Assembly: GCA_050300015.1 (NCBI GenBank)
Contig: JBNKWZ010000005.1
Span: forward strand, 251,942 to 315,941
Direction of reading: 5' to 3'
Length of the DNA: 64,000 nt
Source of the DNA: CAYZQH01 sp050300015
GTDB lineage: Bacteria > Pseudomonadota > Gammaproteobacteria > Pseudomonadales > Cellvibrionaceae
This document shows, one piece after another, positions 55,500 through 64,000 of the stretch (position 1 is its first letter; each line of letters begins with the position of its first letter). A program made the position numbers and the translations under genes. The notes under the pieces are model-generated. The model saw only the letters and a list, made by a program, of their open reading frames with translations. It was not told the origin of the DNA and did no database searches.

Positions 55500-58201
55500 C
55501 ATCGCCACTCCTCTTCCTGGGGTGGCACCCTATCCTGTTGCGTATGGATACGACACACACTTTGCAGGTCACAATAGCGGCAGGTGGCTTCGCCATTTTT
55601 GGGGTCTACCCGGGCGGCGCCCTCACTATATTGCGTGGCCAATTGTTCAAGTTGAGTGCGCCAATCCAACAGTAAATCCGCCCAGGTTTTTAGTTCGGCT
55701 TTAAATTGCGGCAATGTCTCGGGCATTTTTAAGCTAGCCCAAATGTCATCGTGTTCGGCAAGGCCAATGGCGGCCACCTCTTGTGTAGCAAGCTTGCCAA
55801 ATACCGCCGCAGCCACTTTAGGGGTTAGCACGCAATAAAGCGGCACTTGCGGTTCGTCCAGCCGCTCTCCCAACCATTGTTTAATTTCTGCGGAACCAGT
55901 TTTGTAATCGATCACCACGCAGGTGCCATCGGCTAACCTATCCAAGCGATCCAATCGCAGCGAGAGGGTCAAGGGCCCCACCACACCCGTGCAGGATTTT
56001 TCGTGGGTTTCCACCACAAAGGGGCTACGCGCTTTTTCTAAAGCTAACCAGTCATGAATTAAACGCCCACAGCGTTCTAGTTCTAGCGCTTGCGTATTGG
56101 GCCCCAAATCGCGCGCAGCCAAACTAAACCAGGACTTTATTAATGTGTCATTTACCAGCGATTCAAGTGCTTCGCTTTCCAACGCTAATAGCGCTTGGTG
56201 ACTGCCAATGTGAGTCCAGAGGCGTTCAAGGGCAGCGTGAATTAAGTTGCCACGCAATAAGGGGGATACCCCTGGCACTTTTTCAATCACACTAGTGGCC
56301 CCCAGACGATGTTTGGCATAGGCACGAAACGCACAGGCGGCTTGATCTTTTAACACACCACTGCCGCCCTTCACTTGAGTTTGATCATCCGTCAGGGGGG
56401 TGCCTTCGGCGTCCGTCAGCCACTCTAAGCTAGGCGCCTCAACCGGCTCAGTGCCGACCACGGTTGCCACAGCACTTTCGTCCAGTGGGTAAGGTTGAAT
56501 TAGAGGGCTTGGGCGCAGCGGTTCATCCCCCTGCCAAAGCGCGTAGCTAAACACCACCTCAGTCGCACTTTGGGCAAACCGCGCGGTGATTTTTTGGGCC
56601 AGCTCAAACTCCCTGTCCACGGAAGCACGGGGCATATTGTGTTGTTTTTGTAAGCCAATGGGCAGCAATGGGTTGGGCTGACAAGGCTCCGGCCAGGTAT
56701 TATCGGTAAGCCCGACAACCCACAAGGCATCAAAGTGCATACCCGAGGCTTCGAGTACCCCCAGCACCTGTAGCGGTGACGCAGAGGTTTGTACCAAAAA
56801 GGGGGTAAACAGCATTTGGCTTAAACGCGAAAGCGCTTGTGAGTGCGTGCACTGAGGCAACACATCATCCAGCAAGGCAAACTGCGTCAACACCTCACGC
56901 CAGCGCTCTATTTGCTGAAACTCATAGGTATCCAATGCCCGTGAACCAGGCCAGCCGATGGCGGTCAGTTGCGCCACCCAATGGGCCACCCAATGCGCAT
57001 GGCTCAAACAGTCCTTATCATCCGCGCTCGCTCGCACTCGCCCCACCTCAAGTAACGCTTGAACTCGGGTAAACAGTGGCTCTACTTCTGGCTGACGCTC
57101 AATAAAACTTGCTAGAAAAGCGCTGAACTGTTTTAGGGTGAGGCTTAAAGTTTGCGCCCTCAATGCGTTGGCCAAACTTGCAAAAATGGCGGGGCTTGGG
57201 GCTTCTTGACCCCACACAAAAGGTGCGTGCAGAAGTTCAACCACGCGCTCCACGGGTTGCTCGAATAACACAAAACTCAGCAACGCCATGGCCGTACTAA
57301 TGACAGGGGTTTGTGCCAGAGGCTGCCCCGCAGAAATATTAAACCCTGGCGGGTGTTGCGGCACGGCGGGGTGGGCATAATGAGGCTCAAAACACGCCAC
57401 CAGCATTCGCTCCATTTTGGGCCGTACCTTTGCAAGGTCGGGCACCACCAGGGCAACGTTTTGTGTGCTGTCGTTTTGCAACTTTGCATAGGCCCAATGG
57501 ATCGCGGCGATTAACTCATCGTCGTGACTGGCAAAGGCCCTGCGACCGGATTGCGCTGGCAGGGTGAGTAATTCACTCGACACGCTCGCCACTGATTGCT
57601 CGTAGCGTTTTACAAAGGCTTGCAGCAAGGGCGCCAGGTCGTCAAAGCCCAGCAAAACCATCTGCCGTGGCAGCTCAAATTGCAACTCATTAAAATGTGC
57701 CACCAGGTGCGCCAGCGCACCCGCCGTATCGGTGACCGCTTTACCATCCAGTAAAATTTGATACTGCTCCGCCAAGCTTAAAAACAGCTGCTGCTCTTCG
57801 TTTTTGGGCTCAAGGGCTTGCAGCTCAACACCCGCCAAACGCAGCCGGTCATAGGCGCTTTGGGCCGCGCTTACAAAGGCCCCCTTCGACACCCCGTCGT
57901 CCAAAACCGTGTCGCCCACGGCTTGCCAAAGCGCCTTCACCTGGCTCCCATCAAGTACCGTTAACGTGGCTACATTGGCATCAAAAACCGATTGGACAAA
58001 CGCGTTGATAGGCAGGCATTGCAGTGGTGCCCACGCCTTTAGGCGTGTTTGTTGGTAGGCCTGATACTGCCCTTGCACAAAACGGCTGAGACGAAAATTG
58101 GGTGTGAGGATTAAGACATCCGAGGGCGTTTTATCGAAAAAGGCTTGGTAACATGGGTAAAGAGTCAAACGCGGCTCCCAGACTGATGGTTTGAAAAACA
58201 T
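55499..58201 (-). CDS. AddB-like PD-(D/E)XK nuclease with predicted Fe-S cluster
   Basis: 900 residues from ATG 58201; a TTG at 58276 would add 25 residues. The N-terminal and central regions resemble an inactive helicase fold. The C-terminal nuclease includes LRLDRLDRLADGTCVVIDYK with TGSAEIKQW. A cysteine in QAACAFRAYAKHRLG together with CRYCDLQSVC after the nuclease matches the C..CX2CX5C arrangement that holds a [4Fe-4S] cluster in AddB. It is translationally coupled to the AddA-like gene. Confidence 0.87.
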   Translation of the reverse strand: MFFKPSVWEPRLTLYPCYQAFFDKTPSDVLILTPNFRLSRFVQGQYQAYQQTRLKAWAPLQCLPINAFVQSVFDANVATLTVLDGSQVKALWQAVGDTVLDDGVSKGAFVSAAQSAYDRLRLAGVELQALEPKNEEQQLFLSLAEQYQILLDGKAVTDTAGALAHLVAHFNELQFELPRQMVLLGFDDLAPLLQAFVKRYEQSVASVSSELLTLPAQSGRRAFASHDDELIAAIHWAYAKLQNDSTQNVALVVPDLAKVRPKMERMLVACFEPHYAHPAVPQHPPGFNISAGQPLAQTPVISTAMALLSFVLFEQPVERVVELLHAPFVWGQEAPSPAIFASLANALRAQTLSLTLKQFSAFLASFIERQPEVEPLFTRVQALLEVGRVRASADDKDCLSHAHWVAHWVAQLTAIGWPGSRALDTYEFQQIERWREVLTQFALLDDVLPQCTHSQALSRLSQMLFTPFLVQTSASPLQVLGVLEASGMHFDALWVVGLTDNTWPEPCQPNPLLPIGLQKQHNMPRASVDREFELAQKITARFAQSATEVVFSYALWQGDEPLRPSPLIQPYPLDESAVATVVGTEPVEAPSLEWLTDAEGTPLTDDQTQVKGGSGVLKDQAACAFRAYAKHRLGATSVIEKVPGVSPLLRGNLIHAALERLWTHIGSHQALLALESEALESLVNDTLIKSWFSLAARDLGPNTQALELERCGRLIHDWLALEKARSPFVVETHEKSCTGVVGPLTLSLRLDRLDRLADGTCVVIDYKTGSAEIKQWLGERLDEPQVPLYCVLTPKVAAAVFGKLATQEVAAIGLAEHDDIWASLKMPETLPQFKAELKTWADLLLDWRTQLEQLATQYSEGAARVDPKNGEATCRYCDLQSVCRIHTQQDRVPPQEEEWR

Positions 58202-58309
58202 GCCAGATGTAGGCACTATTATGCCGCAATTAAACCCTCGGAAACTCTGATTCAGTTCCAAAGCACTGGCACCCAATCAAAGCATCCCTCACATTAAGAC
58301 TTGGCCCTT

Positions 58310-58504
58310 ATGACTGTTCGAACACTCGCGGTGTTATGCCCCACCTGCAAAACAGAAGTCCTCATGACCAAAGAAAACCCAGACAGGCCCTTTTGCAGTA
58401 AGCGCTGCAAGCTCATTGATTTGGGTGCCTGGGCCGCTGAGGATCATAAACTGCCAGGCGACCCGATAGAAGACGAATTATGGGGAGAGAATGAGCCACA
58501 CTAG
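58310..58504 (+). CDS. yacG: DNA gyrase inhibitor YacG
   Basis: 64 residues from ATG 58310. Zinc ligands CPTC and FCSKRC are followed by KLIDLGAWAAEDHKLPG, the conserved YacG block. YacG binds zinc and GyrB and inhibits gyrase. In many genomes it lies by coaE; here it stands next to the AddAB-like pair, divergent from it. Confidence 0.93.
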   Translation: MTVRTLAVLCPTCKTEVLMTKENPDRPFCSKRCKLIDLGAWAAEDHKLPGDPIEDELWGENEPH

Positions 58505-58547
58505 CTGCAAAATGCCATTGTGATAGCTGCGCGAGCATGCTGTGGTA

Positions 58548-59068
58548 TTACCAATCGAGAAAAAAATCCTCTGGTTTAAAGGGTGTATCGACCCACGATT
58601 GGTCTCGCGTCAGTCGCGCGCCTCTAATGCCCCCCTGTGCTGCTAACGCCCAAATTGCAGACGTTTCTGACAGTACGCTATGACCTGATGTATTTAAGAA
58701 ATGAATAATAGCATTTCGAGCGGCCACCGCTTGCGGAAGTGTTTCGTATGGTCCTTGTATTTTAACCTTGCCATTAACCCGGCAATTTTTATGTCGGGTT
58801 AATACGGTACAAGGATGTTCCTCCATTGGCCGGAATGGCCCATGCAAAGTCCTTAAAACACAAGGAAGTGCACACATTTTCGCCAGTATTTTAAGGACGC
58901 GCAATTAAGATGGGAGACCTATTTAATTGCCGGGTTAATAGGTTGCAAGCCTTCTGCATCCCCTGACATAGCGATGAGTGACGTATACCCAGATTCGTCC
59001 TGTCGCAAGTAAAATTCCACCCCCGCACGGGGTGGTTTTTGTAGCACAACAGACGTAGCTCCAACCAT
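58548..59068 (-). pseudogene. Small conserved-looking gene interrupted by a family-2 repeat
   Basis: On the minus strand an ORF starts at ATG 59068 (MVGATSVVLQKPPRAG, VEFYLRQDESGYTS, SGDAEGLQPIN). It runs into the repeat at 58939 and meets a stop inside it within a few codons. On the other side of the repeat the frame continues GKVKIQGPYETLPQAV to RLTRDQSWVDTPFKPEDFFL and a stop at 58548. Joining the two TTAA ends of the repeat restores a single frame of about 118 codons. Function unknown. The start available today in the downstream part (58904) lies within the repeat, so that frame is not an independent gene. Confidence 0.75.
58773..58939. repeat. Dispersed repeat family 2, copy E (MITE-like, 167 bp)
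   Basis: Inverted relative to copy D at 4795. Its left end is a palindromic unit, ATTAACCCGGCAATTTTTA then TGTCGGGTTAAT, and its right end AATTGCCGGGTTAAT is the perfect inverse of the left 15 bases. It splits the small gene at 58548-59068. The flanking TTAA on both sides may be the duplicated target site. Confidence 0.85.
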
Positions 59069-59139
59069 GCCTGACGCATTATATTACAACTTCATAAAAG
59101 GTTATTGGCCCACCCTTCGTTTTGACTCGGCGTATAACT

Positions 59140-59895
59140 TTAGAGTGTTATACGATATTCGCGCTCCCGTGTTTGAATGGCAGATATGGACCCACCCTCT
59201 TCAAACCCTGGGTCCAGTTCACCGGTATTGCGACGTGTAAAGGTCACCTTCAAATCACACAGGCCAGAGTTTGGTAATTGATTTTGCAGCGAGGCCAATA
59301 GATCACTCACATAAATGTCATAGGCACCGTCGTCTTCAATTGTGATTGTTTCGATATCCAACACGGCTACTGTTTCATCTTGATTGTCGTCGTAAGAACA
59401 ATCAATGAAAGTTTTAATACTAAAGGTACCCGTGGTGCTGGTAGGACTCCAGGAAAACATTAACACCTCATCAGCATCTAACTCCTGACCTGATGAGGGA
59501 CCGGCAACCATAAACGATTGAGGTAATACTACGGTGGAATTGGGGGCGCCGTCTCCATCCGCCCGATTAAAAGCCACTACAACGGCTTCGCTACCGGCAC
59601 TGCTCGCAAATGCCGTTTCATAGTGAATACCCAGAAGGTCACTTTTTTTACGCAGTGTTTTGGTTTCACCAAAGGCGCGGGCCACCAGACTGTCGCCACT
59701 GCTCAGTTCGACTTCGGTACCACCAATACCACCGCTTCCCACTGATAAATTCACAATGACCTCGGTGGCACCCTCTTCCCAAGCGCTTACGTGAATATCC
59801 GCGCGCATTCCACTGGTTTTAATATTGTCTGAATCCGTTTGCGAACACCCCACCACACACACCATGGCGCTCACCATCCATAAATACTTAATCAT
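59140..59895 (-). CDS. Hypothetical lipoprotein
   Basis: 251 residues with a lipoprotein signal (MIKYLWMVSAMVCVVGC). The mature protein is acidic and beta-rich (EVIVNLSVGSGGIGGTEVEL, EVLMFSWSPTSTTGTFSIKT) with two cysteines that could pair (FIDCSYDD, GLCDLKVTF). No family recognised; it may be an immunoglobulin-like or carbohydrate-binding surface lipoprotein. Confidence 0.65.
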   Translation of the reverse strand: MIKYLWMVSAMVCVVGCSQTDSDNIKTSGMRADIHVSAWEEGATEVIVNLSVGSGGIGGTEVELSSGDSLVARAFGETKTLRKKSDLLGIHYETAFASSAGSEAVVVAFNRADGDGAPNSTVVLPQSFMVAGPSSGQELDADEVLMFSWSPTSTTGTFSIKTFIDCSYDDNQDETVAVLDIETITIEDDGAYDIYVSDLLASLQNQLPNSGLCDLKVTFTRRNTGELDPGFEEGGSISAIQTREREYRITL

Positions 59896-60349
59896 CGCAC
59901 TCTACCCTGTTTGCCGGACGCTTTAATGACTGTAGACAATACTGGGTGAACCTACACTGAACCATTTGTGAACGGCAACTGAATGCATCAGTAGCCAGGC
60001 CCCAAGGCAACATTGCAGGCCCTTACACCGCACAGCAACAACTGTACCGGTGACATAGGGAGCCACTGACTAAGTCTCACTAGTTTCTAAGCCAACAGGG
60101 TAAAAGGGAGAGCCCTCCCGAAGAGCTCGGCACCTTTGTGGTACTGTGACGGTCCCCCATTGTATGGAAGATGGTTATTATTGGCGTAAAATCCTTCCTC
60201 GCCAAGAGCAACGAGTGGGCTGCCTATTCTCTGCTAAGCTTTAACAGTAGCCACAGGTCAACCCGCTGTAGAGTGATGATCGAACGAACTTGGGGCTGAG
60301 TTTACGACGAATGAAACACACTTATCCCTAACGAGGGGACCGAGTAGCA
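59896..60349. other. Intergenic stretch upstream of the diguanylate cyclase gene
   Basis: 454 bases between divergent genes. A GGGAG/CTCCC hairpin occurs at about 60106-60119. The pattern of a c-di-GMP riboswitch was looked for and not found. Promoters of both genes presumably lie here. Confidence 0.5.
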
Positions 60350-61645
60350 GTGAAAACCGCCAATATTGGACTTTTAGTAGCCATTGCAGCGTGGGCGCTC
60401 ATGAGTTTGGCGGCCACGCAGATCAATCGCGGCTATGATCTTATGAAAGATTTTGGCAGTCGCGCTCTATTCACTGATAACAGCACCTTTACCGCATCCA
60501 ACTGGCTCGACGAAAATAGAACAGGGTTCACCTGCCTATTCCTGAGCTCGAGCCACGTGCAACAATGTGGGTTGAATATTCAAGTGGGGGATGGGTGGCG
60601 AAAAGGAATGAACATTGACCACTATCAATCTATAAAACTGGCCATAGAGTACCAAGGGCCTGCTGAAAAGTTCAGAGTCAGTTTTCGCAATGGATCGGAG
60701 CAAGAAGACGGGACATTGCTACCCAAGTTTCATCAACTTTACCTACCGATCAGAAGGGGTACCTTCATTTACGACATTCCGCTCGACAACTTGGAAGTCG
60801 CGAACTGGTGGTTAGTTCAATATGGGCTGACAGACGAGGCATCCAAAAAGCCTGAACGGAAGAACCTTATTCATATGGGATTCGAAATAGAAAACCCCAT
60901 GCCAGTGGGACAGCACTACTTTAAAGTGCTTGAGTTTTCTATATTGGTGCCCTTCTTGAGTGTCGGCAGCCTACCTCGGTGGTTACTTATTTCGACTGTT
61001 TATTTGCTTGTTGTGGGCTTGATCTACAACTACTTTAGGCTCCACTCAGTCCTGAAAGAGCGCAGCGAAGAAATGTTTGGTTTGCTGCAGCAGCTAGAAA
61101 AAGCCGATACCGAATCAGCACACTTTAAAAAACTTTCAATGTATGACCCACTCACAACACTGCTGAACCGAAGAGCCGCACTGGAGTTAATTGAAGAATA
61201 TTCTCGCCACAAATCTTTGAGCGATACTGCCCTGATCTTTATGGATATCGATCACTTCAAGCAAGTTAACGATACCTACGGTCACGACCTAGGCGATGAA
61301 GTGCTTAAGACCGTGAGTGTATCCGTCCGGCAACTATTGCGAGAAGAGGACGCCGCCGTGCGCTGGGGCGGAGAAGAGATTGTATTGATATGTCCTAAAA
61401 CCAGCGTAGAAGGCGCGATGCGTATCGCCGAAAAACTGCGTGTCCAAGTTAAGGAGCTTCGCTTTAGTCATCCAGATGTTCAAATATCCGCGAGTTTCGG
61501 CGTTGACACTATTCGCTCTGGAGAGACCCTCGATAAAGCGTTCAAGCGCGCTGACAACGCACTGTATCAAGCGAAAAATCAAGGACGAGACCAAATATGC
61601 CAATACAATGCCGAATCTTCCAATGTCGGCGCCAAAGACTTTTAA
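60350..61645 (+). CDS. Membrane diguanylate cyclase with periplasmic CBM-like sensor domain
   Basis: 431 residues from GTG 60350 (CGAGGGG upstream at 60332). The first helix (about 5-23) and second helix (about 210-228) flank a periplasmic domain of about 185 residues with beta-sandwich character (SIKLAIEYQGPAEKFRVSF, YDIPLDNLEVANWW), reminiscent of galactose-binding/CBM folds. After a short coiled coil (ERSEEMFGLLQQLEKAD) comes a GGDEF domain with substrate Asp in FMDIDHFKQVND, active site GGEEI (340-344) and I-site RxxD (331-334). It should make c-di-GMP with product inhibition. The ligand is unknown, possibly a sugar. Confidence 0.88.
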   Translation: MKTANIGLLVAIAAWALMSLAATQINRGYDLMKDFGSRALFTDNSTFTASNWLDENRTGFTCLFLSSSHVQQCGLNIQVGDGWRKGMNIDHYQSIKLAIEYQGPAEKFRVSFRNGSEQEDGTLLPKFHQLYLPIRRGTFIYDIPLDNLEVANWWLVQYGLTDEASKKPERKNLIHMGFEIENPMPVGQHYFKVLEFSILVPFLSVGSLPRWLLISTVYLLVVGLIYNYFRLHSVLKERSEEMFGLLQQLEKADTESAHFKKLSMYDPLTTLLNRRAALELIEEYSRHKSLSDTALIFMDIDHFKQVNDTYGHDLGDEVLKTVSVSVRQLLREEDAAVRWGGEEIVLICPKTSVEGAMRIAEKLRVQVKELRFSHPDVQISASFGVDTIRSGETLDKAFKRADNALYQAKNQGRDQICQYNAESSNVGAKDF

Positions 61646-61831
61646 TGTCTATTTGGGTGCGGGCGACGCCATCGTTACTCCCCATTCGGCTCTCCCATCA
61701 GCAAGGTCTATTTTCAACGATGCCTTGCTACAGAGCAATTAAGCCCCCTCAACTTTTGTAGTAGTACCAGCAAACACTCACGATAGAAAGCTCCAAAAAC
61801 ATCCCTACACCGCAGCGTTGAGCAGCGACAA

Positions 61832-62983
61832 TCAATACATAGCTTTTACGCTAAGGTTGTCGACGTAATAGCTTGCTGTGGCGTTGTCCGACTCTAAGTA
61901 CACTGAAACTGCGTCAGCTGTTGAAATTTTTGAAGACCGAAAATTACCACTGATCTCAACCCACGCGCCATCTGTGACTGTGGCCATGCCTACGGGAACA
62001 AACTTGGCCTGTCCATCAATGATAGCTCTAACCGTCAACCGCACCAGCGAGGGTTCAACACCGGATTCTAGCCGCGCAAATATGCAAAAGTGGTAGTTAA
62101 CATTATCTTTAAGGTTCGAAACTGACATCACTGGGCCATTCCAAGTTTCGTCTCGATTAGTAATTAAAATACTACTCTCACCCGAATAAGCGTGAACCTT
62201 ACTGAGATTGATAATACCCCCCTGACTCGCCCAAAAGGCCATACCCTCTTCAGCATCACCGTTATTAATGTATTTTGGTTCTATTTGATCAGTCACTACT
62301 GCGGGTACCGGCTCGATATCTCCGACATGGTCGCTGAAAGAGACCGTCACATCGTCAAGCAAATAAGGCGTCCCTGTATTTTCAACTTCAACATGAAAAG
62401 CGTATATCGTGTCATTTGCCTTGCGGCCTGCGGCAAACTCACCCTGGACCTTATGCCATTGCCCATCGCCTATAGTGGTATCCTCAAGGGGAATACTGCT
62501 CTTGTTCCCACCAGATACCTGGTTGAGTACCAAGCTCACCTTTGAAGGCATTTCGTTTTCTATGAGCTTTATCCATGCGGATACCCGATACGCCCGTTCA
62601 GATTCTAGTAAGGGGAATCTAATGAGTGGACCGCTCCAAAGCTTTTCTCGCGCACCCACATAAAGACTGCCCGGTTTTAAATTACCTTCACTTGAAAATT
62701 CAGTCGATGCGTTGCGAAACAATAGGTAGCCACTGCTGCTCTGCGCATCCACGGCCGTATCAAAAGTAAGCCGATAGGGATTATCTGGGCCTATATTGAA
62801 TTCATTGAAGGCATCAAAAGCACTGTGATAAGCACCAGTATTTACCACTGATTTAACCAGGACCTGATCACTGCTTCCGCCGGAGGACAGTTCCTCTTGA
62901 CACCCTGTTAACAACGCGAGCGGAAATAAGGGCACCGCCCAAACAAGCCCTCGTAAAACAGTACTTTGTAGCGTAATAACCAT
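61832..62983 (-). CDS. Lipoprotein with two CBM4_9-like modules
   Basis: 383 residues from ATG 62983. The lipobox is LALLTGC. Two similar modules follow (about 45-205 and 235-383): GYLLFRNASTEFSSEG, WSGPLIRFPLLESERAYRVS, DGQWHKVQGEF and YLLDDVTVSF in the first; INNGDAEEGMAFWASQGG, WNGPVMSVSNLKDNVNYHF, DGAWVEISGNF and YYVDNLSVKA in the second. This is the CBM4_9 carbohydrate-binding pattern. No catalytic domain is present. It is probably a surface lipoprotein that holds polysaccharide. Convergent with the cyclase gene. Confidence 0.8.
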   Translation of the reverse strand: MVITLQSTVLRGLVWAVPLFPLALLTGCQEELSSGGSSDQVLVKSVVNTGAYHSAFDAFNEFNIGPDNPYRLTFDTAVDAQSSSGYLLFRNASTEFSSEGNLKPGSLYVGAREKLWSGPLIRFPLLESERAYRVSAWIKLIENEMPSKVSLVLNQVSGGNKSSIPLEDTTIGDGQWHKVQGEFAAGRKANDTIYAFHVEVENTGTPYLLDDVTVSFSDHVGDIEPVPAVVTDQIEPKYINNGDAEEGMAFWASQGGIINLSKVHAYSGESSILITNRDETWNGPVMSVSNLKDNVNYHFCIFARLESGVEPSLVRLTVRAIIDGQAKFVPVGMATVTDGAWVEISGNFRSSKISTADAVSVYLESDNATASYYVDNLSVKAMY

Positions 62984-63062
62984 AGACACAGCAAACAGTC
63001 GAAATACAAACAATTGGATATAAAGCGACCTTCCGTTTATCGCTTATAGCGTTAAGGTTAGC

Positions 63063-63269
63063 TCAATTTACCGTATTTGCCTGGGATAAAACGACTACCA
63101 CGGCCCCACCTAATGTGAACATAATGACAAACAGGAAGCCATCACTAAATGACCAGATAACACGCCACGACTCAAAATCAAGACAATAGCGATACAACGC
63201 AAAGACCACTGATCCTTGGTTTTTTATCTGGAACGCATTTTCGCCACCGATAACCCCACAACGGGGCAT
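63063..63269 (-). CDS. Possible small membrane protein
   Basis: 68 residues from ATG 63269, or 74 from GTG 63287. It contains one clear hydrophobic helix near the end (DGFLFVIMFTLGGAVVVVL) and an N-terminal part with two cysteines (MPRCGVIGG, LYRYCLDFESW). No family recognised and no strong ribosome site, so it could be a chance frame in the gap between two divergent genes. Confidence 0.3.
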   Translation of the reverse strand: MPRCGVIGGENAFQIKNQGSVVFALYRYCLDFESWRVIWSFSDGFLFVIMFTLGGAVVVVLSQANTVN

Positions 63270-63356
63270 GACATTGCCCTGCTGCACTTTAGGACTAGCA
63301 ACCTAATCACATATCGGGTTATGCTACCGCAAAATCCAATAACATAGGGAAATGTT

Positions 63357-63920
63357 ATGTCAATCTATCTAGCTGCGCGAGACCTTTCAGGCCTACCCAT
63401 CGGTACACATCAGTTCATCATTATCCAAGTCACATCAAACCCACACCCAGCCGCCATCCTAGATGGTAAAGCGATATACCCCAAAATACTTTCAAAAAAT
63501 AAAATGGGATATGTCATCGGCGCTCACAATAGAGGGAACCTCGCTGTCAAGTTCTTTGAGAAAAGCGACTATGAAGCGGCCCGAGAGTATTTTGAGCCTT
63601 CGCGCATTAAATGGTATTCGCCTGACTTCGACACGCAAGTTATTCAAGTCAACTTTGGTTCTCTAAACAAGGATGTCGCCATTCGCAAAATATTTGAGCT
63701 GATTGATATTTACAATATCAATCTAACCATGGATGAGATTCCGTATCCCACCGCAGGTTTTGGCTATAACAGCAACAGTTGGGCACAAAGCGTTATAGAA
63801 TATGCGGGAGGTACCGTTAAAAGTAATATGTCTGGATTTGACATATCTCATCAAAAGCGCATCCCTAAAATATATTTCAACCCGGTGTGCTTAAATAAAC
63901 CTCGGCCTAAATTAAACTGA
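63357..63920 (+). CDS. Hypothetical protein, unknown function
   Basis: 187 residues, not recognised. It starts MSIYLAARDLSGLPIGTHQF with no signal peptide. A central block ends in TAGFGYNSNSWAQSVIEYAG; the Asn-Ser-x-Ser followed by a small helix recalls the NS.S pattern near the active residue in some papain-like or toxin-associated domains, but no catalytic set can be assigned. GGGAAATGTT precedes the start. The next gene begins one base after its stop, so they form an operon. Confidence 0.65.
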   Translation: MSIYLAARDLSGLPIGTHQFIIIQVTSNPHPAAILDGKAIYPKILSKNKMGYVIGAHNRGNLAVKFFEKSDYEAAREYFEPSRIKWYSPDFDTQVIQVNFGSLNKDVAIRKIFELIDIYNINLTMDEIPYPTAGFGYNSNSWAQSVIEYAGGTVKSNMSGFDISHQKRIPKIYFNPVCLNKPRPKLN

Positions 63921-63921
63921 C

Positions 63922-64000
63922 ATGACCGCCAATGCTAGCAAACATGAAATAATCAAAGGGTGGTGTTGGTACATCGGGGTTTTAATTATCGACCTGGGTA
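63922..64000 (+). CDS. Start of a membrane protein gene (cut by window end)
   Basis: The frame from ATG 63922 reads MTANASKHEIIKGW followed by a hydrophobic run, CWYIGVLIIDLG, and continues past the window. It begins one base after the preceding stop. A coupled partner of the 63357 gene, probably with an N-terminal membrane helix; nothing more can be said. Confidence 0.55.
   Translation, partial: MTANASKHEIIKGWCWYIGVLIIDLG

Noticed and set aside
58548..58904. Minus-strand frame taken as a complete gene
   Set aside because: Its N-terminal third and its start come from the inserted repeat; the real gene starts at 59068 and is interrupted.
60050..60349. c-di-GMP riboswitch before the diguanylate cyclase gene
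   Set aside because: The conserved GEMM elements could not be found by eye.

Overview
The window looks like a chromosomal piece of a marine or cellulolytic gammaproteobacterium of the Cellvibrionaceae type (Saccharophagus, Teredinibacter and Cellvibrio relatives). This is inferred from gene content: long poly-serine linkers in secreted lipoproteins, a Vfr-type CRP next to an OsmC protein and trpG-trpD-trpC, a PrsK/PrsR regulatory pair, Coq7, DUF3094 and DUF1631 proteins. No rRNA, tRNA, CRISPR array or complete insertion sequence was seen.

Left part (1-12.5 kb): the 3' end of an NAD-malic enzyme gene, a GIY-YIG protein and a YCF48-like repeat protein precede a nitrosative-stress locus. An NsrR-type Rrf2 regulator, bracketed by repeat elements, faces away from a same-strand series: a flavin/[2Fe-2S]/membrane fusion, an 11-haem cytochrome, a DUF3365 haem lipoprotein, a small cytochrome c lipoprotein and a truncated globin. 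A ferredoxin-reductase and hemB follow. Two NsrR-like palindromes lie upstream of the fusion gene. Together the genes read as an NAD(P)H-to-periplasm electron conduit with a globin, probably acting on NO, nitrite or a related oxidant.

Middle part (12.5-42 kb): mostly housekeeping. It holds a Gfo/Idh/MocA oxidoreductase, an OlsF-like bifunctional acyltransferase, a YtjB-like protein and serB, EVE, a TonB-C-like periplasmic protein, DUF3094, Ycf46 AAA ATPase, coq7, OsmC, vfr, trpC-D-G, DUF1631, prsK-prsR, radA, NADAR, a protein with three DnaT-like domains, a lambda-P-type replication protein, a Bax-like glucosaminidase, a TfoX-N protein and rapA.

Right part (42-64 kb): an outer-membrane beta-barrel gene is followed by an imperfect tandem duplication. 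It carries two lipoproteins that share a signal peptide, poly-Ser linker and cytochrome c domain but end in unrelated C-terminal domains. Each is followed by the same decayed CBS-domain pseudogene, and the junction between units holds fragments of an RND gene and of the beta-barrel gene. Then come an RND pump with its adaptor, an AddAB-like helicase/nuclease pair, yacG, a small gene split by a MITE-like element, and a group with a lipoprotein, a membrane diguanylate cyclase, a lipoprotein with two CBM4_9-like modules, and unrecognised genes at the edge.

Two dispersed repeat families were found. Family 1 (three copies) ends in GGGAACCTCTG inverted repeats. Family 2 (two full copies plus one solo palindrome) ends in ATTAACCCGGCAATT. 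One family-2 copy interrupts an open reading frame that becomes continuous when the element is removed between its TTAA ends.
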